Assembly (NCBI RefSeq): GCF_024763615.1
Contig: NC_077224.1
Span: 59,530,712-59,594,711 of the forward strand
Source of the DNA: Phlebotomus papatasi
Lineage: Eukaryota > Arthropoda > Insecta > Diptera > Psychodidae
DNA: 64,000 nucleotides
Direction of reading: 5' to 3'
Made by a program: the position numbers and the translations under genes. The notes beneath the pieces are model-generated. The model was not told the DNA's origin and ran no database searches. It saw nothing but the letters and a program-made list of their open reading frames with translations. The number at the start of each line of letters is the position of its first letter. The stretch's first letter is position 1. This document shows, one piece after another, positions 57,874-64,000 of the stretch.

Positions 57874-59093
57874 GTCTTAGGGAATCTCTGGAGGCTTTTC
57901 AGGATGTGGTAAAAAATACAAAACATACAATTTTCAAAACGGGGATTGATAATAATCGTGTAATGGATAAATTGACTAATTTGTCGAATGCTGATTCAAT
58001 GAATACGATTAGAAACATGAAAGAGACATCTGAGAAGATTTCAACTCAGATGCAGGATGTTCATCGTGTAGCTGAAGATATGAACAGTGGGGTTTATCTT
58101 CTGAAAGCCAAATTGCAGACTCTTCAGCCAGATTGGGAGACAGATTTGGGATTTGCCCAGGAGAATGTATCCGTTACGACAAGTAGCATAAAAGCAGCTA
58201 ATAATTTGCTATTGGGAATGGAAAAAATGGCAGAGACTAATAATAATATTGTCCAGCAATGGAATGATACTTTAGCAGCCCAATTGAAAGCTCTCAAGGA
58301 TAAAATAGCCAGAGCTAAGCATGCAGCTGAGGGAATTCGAGTGTCTATTGAATCTGAAAATGGGGATTGCAAGAGATCCTACATGCCACAGACTTTTGGT
58401 TTAACCACCTCAAATACGATTAAAATGTCCATTGCTCTGAATCGCAACACAAATGATTCCAGTCTGATCTTCATCCAAGGAGAAGATCAGAGATTTATTG
58501 CGGTGGAAATGGTCAAGAGTCGAATAAGGTTGGTGTGGAATTTGGGTGGGAAAACAACCATTGTTACCCATCCTATGGAAATTGTTCGGAAAGATCCTAA
58601 GCTAGATGAAGCTTGGTATCAAATTGAAGCCAATCGTACAATGAATATTGGAAGTCTGACCGTGCGTCAGATGACAAGTTCTGGAGTTTTCTCAAATTCT
58701 TCACTTGAATCCGGAGACAGTGGTATTGAGTACACGAGATTCAGTCTCTCACCTGCCAATAGGATTTGGATTGGGGGTGTTCCTCGAGAGATTCGACCAC
58801 CACAATTGACAAACCGTGAGGGTTTGGGGGTTATTGTACATCAACTATACATCGATTACAAGCAATATGGTTTGTGGCACTTTGCCCACAGTGAAGGGGA
58901 ATGTGGGGGTGCAATGTTGGGTCCTCAACAATCTACATCAACTATAAATGCCAGGTACTTCAATGGAGAGGGTTATTCCGTGGTGAGGAAGACGAGAGCG
59001 AGACCCTACAGGAAAACGCTCTTCTCGGTGCAAATGCAGTTCCGGACGAGGGACGAAAATGCTCTACTTTTCCTCACAGTTGATGAGAAAAAT
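57874..59093 (+). CDS. wb: Laminin alpha-1,2 chain, exon with end of coiled coil, LG1 and start of LG2
   Basis: The acceptor is TTGGACAG|GT and the donor is AAT|GTAAGT. The first two bases complete the codon split at 52872, and the exon ends in phase 0. Residues 1-160 complete the coiled coil (LKALKDKIARAKHAAEGI). Cys165 (G-D-C-K-R-S-Y) marks the entry to LG1, which runs to the G-E-C motif in YGLWHFAHSEGEC. LG2 opens with YFNGEGYSVV. LG domains bind integrin, dystroglycan and heparin at the foot of the laminin cross. The cysteine that normally precedes the LG1 terminal cysteine (usually in a G-C-M-type motif) is not seen: the aligned stretch reads GVIVHQLYID. Confidence 0.95.
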
Positions 59094-59192
59094 GTAAGTT
59101 AATACAATTTTCTATTCAATTTATGTTTGAGGTATAATGATTCTACTTTTTGCAATATTAACAATCAACATTGTACAATTCATTCTTATACA

Positions 59193-60569
59193 TTGATTAT
59201 AAATTTATATCATGCTCTTGAAGAACCTTTTTACAAATATTGGATGTCCCTTCAAATGTATTCCTTGTCGGCATGTAGTAAACAGCTCTTTCTTATCTTT
59301 GAATGCACATTTTCTGGAAATTTTGAAAATATCCGGCTCGAAGGACCAAAATATCAATTCTAACGAATAAAACACTTAAAATTTGTTAATTAAAATAATT
59401 ATTAATCCTCCATGACTGAATTTAGAAGATTTATACTGTAATTTCTTTAGCAGAAGTAGAAATTACGTCTTTGTTCGCGTAATTGATATGAAATTGATTA
59501 TAAATTTATATCATGCTCTTGAAGAACCTTTTACAAATATTGGATGTCCCTTCAAATGTATTCCTTGTCGGAATGTAGTAAGCAGCTCTCTCTCTCTTAT
59601 TATTTGTATGCGCATTTTCTGAAAATTTTGAAAATATTCGGCTCGAAGGACCAAAAAATCAATTCTAACGAATAAAACACTTATATTTGGTTAATTAAAA
59701 TGATTATTAATCTTACACAACTAAATTAAGAAGATTTATACTGTAATTTCTTTAGCAGAAGTAGAAATTACGTCTTTGTTGGCGTAATTGATATGAAGAT
59801 AAGAGATAAGATTTTGCCAGGGGTCAGTTCTCCATTTCGGATATTCCGATGCATCCAGGCCACCAATTGGGCCCCTTATGCTTCCCCACTCCTATTCTAT
59901 CTTATCCCCCGATACGGGTAGCCGCTCTATATCACAGCTCTGTGAGCAGTCAGTGCCGTTACTATATCACAGCATCCCTTCTCGGTGTGTGTTTTGGGAT
60001 CAGTGACAGCGAATATTTGTATCGACTGAAGTACCGCTTTCATGTCGAAACTCGTTCTCGTACCAGCCTCTATTGTTTAGGCGGTTCACTTTTTTGTCAA
60101 TATGCACCATTGACATTACTATTCATTCATTCACTGGACGAATTCAAAGCCGATATGGCATGAGAAATCTTTTTCTGCTGCTGCTCAGCTTTGAACCCCA
60201 GACCTCGCAGTCATAGAGCTACTACTCTATCCACTGACCCACTCGAGGCCCCAATAATTGATATGAAATTGATTATAAATTTATATCATGCTCTTGAAGA
60301 ACTTTTTACAAATATTAGATGTCCCTTCAAATGTATTCCTTGTCGGAATGTAGTAAACAGCTCTTTCTTCTTATCTTTGAATGCACATTTTCTGGAAATT
60401 TTGAAAATATTCGGCTCGAAAGACCAAAAAATCAATTCTAACGAATAAAACACTTATATTTGTTTAATTAAAATGATTATTAATCCTCCACCACTTCACT
60501 TAAAAGAGTTTTTCTGTAATTTCTTTAACAAAAGTAGAAATTACGTCTTTATTGGCGTAATTGATATGA
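59193..60569 (+). repeat. Three-unit intronic tandem repeat, about 300 bp per unit
   Basis: The units start near 59193, 59493 and 60267. Each opens ATTGATTATAAATTTATATC and closes with GGCGTAATTGATATGA. They are nearly identical apart from small indels. The SINE at 59797-60255 separates unit 2 from unit 3, so the array was contiguous before that insertion. Confidence 0.9.
59797..60255 (-). mobile_element. tRNA-derived SINE insertion with 11-bp target duplications
   Basis: On the minus strand the element begins with a tRNA-like head: A-box-like GGTCAGTGGATAGAG, then B-box-like GGGGTTCAAAGC. It runs 459 bases and ends in a TCTTATCTCTTATCT-rich tail. The flanks carry the direct repeat AATTGATATGA at 59786-59796 and 60256-60266, a typical LINE-mediated target-site duplication. 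It sits at the junction of two units of an intronic tandem repeat. Confidence 0.8.
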
Positions 60570-60725
60570 CAGATGGGAGTAAATAAAGATAGCTACAAGA
60601 TGTGATGCGTGTGAAGTTGGCTGCATATAGTACTAAAAATCCAAATTAGAATTGTGGAACAGACGCTAATGAGAATTAGAACAAAACCAAGAATGAATTG
60701 CCACAGTTGAAAAATTCTCTTTCAG

Positions 60726-61153
60726 AATCGATCAATTTCCCTGACACTGCATGAGGGTCGGATTGTTTTCCGAATTGATTATGGTGGGGAAATAAAGTTG
60801 GAGATAAATACCACGAAGAAATTCAATACGGGCAGATGGGTGAATGTGGCTGCAGCGAGGGAATTTAGCAAAGGCAGTACAGAAAATGGGAGTCTAATTG
60901 TGGACAAGGAGAATCACACAGGTTCACCAACAGCTCCAATTGGACTAGATTCTCTGCCCAATTTATCCAATACCAGTTACTACGTGGGGGGTGTTCCGCC
61001 AGGCTTCAAGTCCGGTACTTCTAAAGCTCCAGGTGCTGATCATGCATTTTTGGGCTGTATGAAGGACATTCAGATAAATCAAGAAACTTACGATCCTCTC
61101 GATAGTTCCAATTACTTTGGCGTTGAGCCATCGTGCAAAGAAACCATTGCCAG
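60726..61153 (+). CDS. wb: Laminin alpha-1,2 chain, exon with remainder of LG2
   Basis: The acceptor is TTCTCTTTCAG|AAT and the donor is GCCAG|GTAATT; phase 0 in, phase 2 out. It encodes the LG2 beta-sandwich core (RIVFRIDYGGEIKLE, RWVNVAAAREF, YYVGGVPPGF) and its disulfide pair (FLGCMKD ... VEPSC). It ends at the linker C-K-E-T-I-A into LG3. The final two bases AG join the single A at the start of the next exon to make an arginine codon. The upstream intron (59094-60725) carries a 300-bp tandem repeat and a SINE insertion. Confidence 0.94.
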
Positions 61154-61240
61154 GTAATTCAATTACGAATTGTTTCATTTTATATTGCATTTATTGACAC
61201 ATTGCACGCAATGCTAATTATTCTTTACCACTGAATGCAG

Positions 61241-61892
61241 AGCTGGCTTCTATGGCAATGGATTTGTGGAACTCCCATCCCATTCCTTGCTACGAATTGC
61301 GAATTTTGCATTTGTCTTCAGAACACTCCAGCCGGATTGTCTTCTGCTTCTGGCTGGTTTTCCCCAGAGAGTCCTCATGGACTATGATGAGAAAGACAGA
61401 AGGGGAAATTATTCTGTTTGGCTGGAAGAAGGACATGTGAATCTGTGGATAAATGCTGGAAGTGGAGGGATTCACTTAACATCGGAAATGCTAGTGAATG
61501 ATGGAGAATATCATGTTGTGAGCGTAACGAAGACAAAGAGGAAACTTCAATTGCGAATTGATGATAAGCTTCAAACATCCAAGCACTTGCCAAATGCATC
61601 GAGTCAGGTAACACTACCAGAAGAGGAAGGTGGGATGTTTTTGGGTGGAGTTCCGCTCGACGATGAGTACAGTGATCTACCACCGAGGGATAAAATTCCT
61701 CTCAAAGGTGCCATTCAGGATATTGTGTTCAACAATCACACAATTTCTCTGGGAAATCCAGTGAATTTTGTTGGGGTTCAATTGGGAAGGAATGGCCCAT
61801 TTATGGGGGCCAATGGACATCTTCATGAGGTTCTAATGAAGACAGAACCCATTGGAAAGAGTTTTACGCCACCTCCAGAAGGCTGTCACAGG
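61241..61892 (+). CDS. wb: Laminin alpha-1,2 chain, exon with LG3 and LG3-LG4 spacer
   Basis: The exon follows an 87-bp intron with an ACTGAATGCAG acceptor and ends at CACAGG|GTGAGT in phase 0. LG3 opens AGFYGNGFVELPSHSLL and contains the usual strands (CLLLLAGFPQR, YSVWLEEGHVNLW, GMFLGGVPL). Where most LG domains have a closing disulfide (G-C-I ... G-R-C), this one reads KGAIQDIVFNN ... LGRNGPF, so both cysteines are missing. The tail GKSFTPPPEGCHR looks like the spacer before LG4. No LG4-LG5 exon follows before 64000, so the gene continues past the right edge. Confidence 0.94.
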
Positions 61893-62245
61893 GTGAGTTG
61901 AATTAGTGTAGAAAATTCCTTTTGCTATATAATTATAAGTAAGGAAGCTTGGAATACCAAATTGGCCTTTTGAATTCTTTATATTTACTCCATTAATTTT
62001 ATCAAGATTATAATTATTAAAAAAAATGTTTAATTGGTTAAGTGGAAGAGCCCTTGCTTTATGATGCAAGTGTCCCGGCTTTGGGTCTTCTCTTTGATCG
62101 TAAACCATTTTTAGTTCTGCAGAGAAAGTGGAAAGAGACATTGACTTACGGACTTATAGAACACATTCTTTTGATGTAAGGTTAGGGTTTGGATTTGGAA
62201 GATTTATATGGTTGTCCTTAGTCCTTAGCCCAGAACTCCATTATG

Positions 62246-62470
62246 ACCCCTACACACTAAAGAAAATTATGTCTATATTGAAGCAATTTGCCGACGTTTG
62301 GGCAATGGCCTCTACATACTAGAGAAATTTATGTCCATATTAAAGAGTTTTTCCTACATAAATGTAGGGAAAGTGCATCAATATGGACATAAATTTCACT
62401 AGTGTGTAGAGGCTATAAGAAAAACTGTCAAATAAAGACATAAATTCCTCTATTTGTATAGAGTCCATTA
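62246..62470. mobile_element. Nested MITE family K pair
   Basis: An inner copy (62305-62414, GGCCTCTACATACTAGAGAA to CACTAGTGTGTAGAGGC) lies inside a second diverged copy. The outer copy's left end (CCCTACACACTAAAGAAAA) and right end (AAATTCCTCTATTTGTATAG) flank it. Confidence 0.72.
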
Positions 62471-62865
62471 GGATTGCATATGAGTGGACAAGAAAATGAT
62501 GAGAAAAGTCCTCTCAAGGACCTCAACTTGCTTTTTTCATTGCTTTTCGAAGAAGCAATGGAAATGTCAAATCCTTTGTCAGATTGTTTTCGAATCTGGT
62601 ACTAAATGAATGCAGCGCCTCTAGCGTAAAATATGTCGAAGATGGGTGGGAAATATTTTCTGGTCTTTCAAATGCAACATACTTCATATTCACATGTATT
62701 TTATATTAAACTTAATGCCTTTACTCTTGCTTTTACTCATTTTATTGTGAGAATTTTACGAACTTTTTTAGTTCAATGTTTATTGTATTTATGTACAGAG
62801 AAATCGTCAATCAGAGCAAATGACATTCAAATCATCCAGTTTTTTTTCTCAGTGGAGACAGGAAA

Positions 62866-63011
62866 AATTCCTGCCTCCACCCAAAAGCGAACTGGAGACC
62901 TCTCGTTAACTAGACGAGTGCTCTACCAACTGAGTTGGTACCCTCAGTTGGTAGAGCACTCGTCTAGTTAACGAGAGGTCTCCAGTTCGATTCTGGATGG
63001 AAGCAGGAATT
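62866..63011. repeat. Head-to-head tRNA-like palindrome
   Basis: Two 68-base arms (62866-62933 and 62944-63011) are inverted copies with only a few mismatches around a 10-base spacer. Each arm has a tRNA-like D-arm (CTCAGTTGGTAGAG), a CTCGT/ACGAG anticodon stem with loop CTAGTTA, and a T-arm (TCCAGTTCGATTCTGGA). The acceptor stem does not pair, so these are tRNA-derived SINE heads or tRNA relics rather than functional tRNA genes. Confidence 0.75.
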
Positions 63012-63028
63012 TTACTCATTTTAACTCT

Positions 63029-63242
63029 TTCGCGTCTTTAGGGTAATGTCATGACTCGGGGAAAAAAGTTTTTTTTTGGGTATTTACATTAATTGAAATC
63101 TATCTGTTCGTGCACGACATCATAATAGAAGGATGTAAGATTCTTGGCTCATTTTCTCAAGACTCCAGTTAGATTTCAATTAATGTAAATAGCCAAAAAG
63201 AAACTTTTTTCCCCGGGTCATATATGACCCTAAAGACGCGAA
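63029..63242. mobile_element. MITE (TTTCGCGTCTTTAGGGT ends)
   Basis: CGCGTCTTTAGGGT on the left is mirrored by ACCCTAAAGACGCG on the right. Arms of about 70 bases include TTTACATTAATTGAAATCTA. Confidence 0.88.
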
Positions 63243-63403
63243 ACAGATTTAAAAAAAAATCAAAAGGCTTTTTAAAGCGTAGAATCGAATGAATTTCTCC
63301 ATGGAGAAATGGCTCTCAAATCTTAGTCGCAGTAGATAAAAAAAACCTAATGCAGATTTGGAAAGGTCATTTTATTTTGATTCTTTTAAACCATTTCTTT
63401 GCT

Positions 63404-64000
63404 TTATTCCAATGGCTGGTTAGCAAACTCTCGCACCTTCTTCTTAATTCCCCTCATCAGGTTCTTGACAAGTTCTTCTCCACGGGCTCTGACAACGTTT
63501 TTCCATTTTTGCTTGAAATCAGGCAAACTTTTGGCTGGTTTAGCCTTTTTCCTGAGATCCTACTTAAAAATTCCCCAATAGTTTTCAATAGGACGCAGTT
63601 CCGGTGTGTTGGACGGATTAAACTCTTACTGCACATAAATGACTCTATTGTCGTTGAACCACGGAATCGTATTCTTAGCGTAGTAACTTGATGCTAGATC
63701 TGGCCAAAACAATGGTGGAACATCATGGCTTCGATAGAGCGGCAGAAGACGTTTCTTGAGACACTTTTCGATGTAAATCTCTTTGTTCATGGTCGACCAT
63801 GAAAAATTTTTGACTTCGAAGACCACACGAGCAAATTGTTATCCAAACCAAGTATTTTTTCGGGAGCTTGGTGTAGTTCTTCTATCGATACTTTCTGTGT
63901 ACACTTGTGCGAGTCTTTGCCGTATAGTATTGTTGTCCAGGCAATTGGTGGAAGTGGGCTTTCACGATGGTTTCGTCGTCCATTAGAACACATCTTTCAA
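63404..64000 (-). pseudogene. Decayed Tc1/mariner-superfamily transposase (D37E type), C-terminal half
   Basis: Reading the minus strand from the window edge gives the first catalytic aspartate in L-M-D-D-E-T, then a Q-L-P-G motif. Further on come the second in F-W-P-D-L-A-S-S and the catalytic glutamate in E-L-R-P-I-E-N-Y-W. There are 37 residues between the second D and the E, the spacing of the ITmD37E group described in mosquitoes. The C-terminus reads to a stop near 63404 after N-Q-P-L-E. At least two in-frame stops (after V-Q and before D-L-R-K) and frame changes upstream break it, so it is not functional. The N-terminal DNA-binding part lies beyond 64000. This is a cut-and-paste transposon relic, not a host gene. 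Confidence 0.85.

Larger units (their letters stand above)
59094..60725 (+). other. Laminin intron (1.6 kb) with triplicated 300-bp unit and a SINE
   Basis: GT (59094) to AG (60725). It consists mainly of three direct copies of a 300-bp unit, with a tRNA-related SINE inserted at the boundary of the second and third. Confidence 0.9.
61893..64000 (+). other. Start of the next laminin intron, or 3' region, with repeats
   Basis: It begins with a clean GTGAGT donor. No LG4 exon is found before the window ends. 61893-62240 holds no element beyond a weak tRNA-like stretch at about 62035-62100; MITEs, a tRNA-like palindrome and a transposase relic follow. Confidence 0.8.

Noticed and set aside
62035..62100. 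tRNA-like TGGTTAAGTGGAAGAGCC
   Set aside because: The anticodon stem is plausible but the B box is poor (GGCTTTGGGTC) and there is no acceptor stem. Mentioned only as a weak stretch.
62944..63011. Functional tRNA gene (anticodon loop CTAGTTA)
   Set aside because: The acceptor stem does not pair, position 37 is a pyrimidine, and the unit is part of a palindrome. A tRNA-derived repeat is more likely.

Overview
This is an AT-rich, intron-dominated piece of an insect genome, most likely a nematoceran fly of the mosquito/sand fly type. That is inferred from a laminin alpha-1,2 (wing blister) type gene, from a transposase relic with the D37E spacing known from mosquito Tc1/mariner-like elements, and from an extreme load of small DNA transposons. 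Species cannot be fixed from the sequence alone.

The only clear protein-coding gene lies on the + strand. Six exons (43379-43663, 47301-48637, 51252-52872, 57874-59093, 60726-61153, 61241-61892) join in perfect phase. In order they encode laminin EGF-like (LE) modules, a laminin IV domain (L4), further LE modules, the long-arm coiled coil, and LG1, LG2 and LG3. The 3' end with LG4-LG5 lies beyond the window. The order matches the second half of a laminin alpha-1/alpha-2 chain. LN, the first LE block and the first L4 domain are not seen anywhere in the window.

At 21357-22074 is an isolated first-exon-like ORF on the same strand. It has a signal-anchor segment, two furin-type basic sites and a splice donor, and it stops just before a 500-base run of N. 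Its splice phase fits the laminin exon at 43379. It may be the first exon of a short laminin isoform, the 5' exon of the full gene with the rest hidden in the gap, or an unrelated gene.

Nearly everything else is intronic or intergenic and packed with mobile-element relics. There are many MITEs (short non-autonomous inverted-repeat elements). A large set is flanked by TA and begins GGGT or GGGG. TTAA-flanked elements, an 8-bp-TSD hAT-like element and a 9-bp-TSD foldback element also occur. Several are nested up to four deep. There are tRNA-derived SINE-like sequences, one a full insertion with 11-bp target duplications and one a head-to-head tRNA-like palindrome, plus fragments of non-LTR retrotransposon ORFs, minisatellites, and a decayed Tc1/mariner-type transposase at the right edge.

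Layout: 1-21 kb mosaics of dispersed repeats and nested MITEs; 21.4-22.1 kb isolated exon; 22.09-22.59 kb gap; 22.6-43.4 kb MITE-studded intergenic or intronic DNA; 43.4-61.9 kb laminin exons with MITE-rich introns; 62-64 kb intronic or 3' sequence with repeats and the transposase relic.
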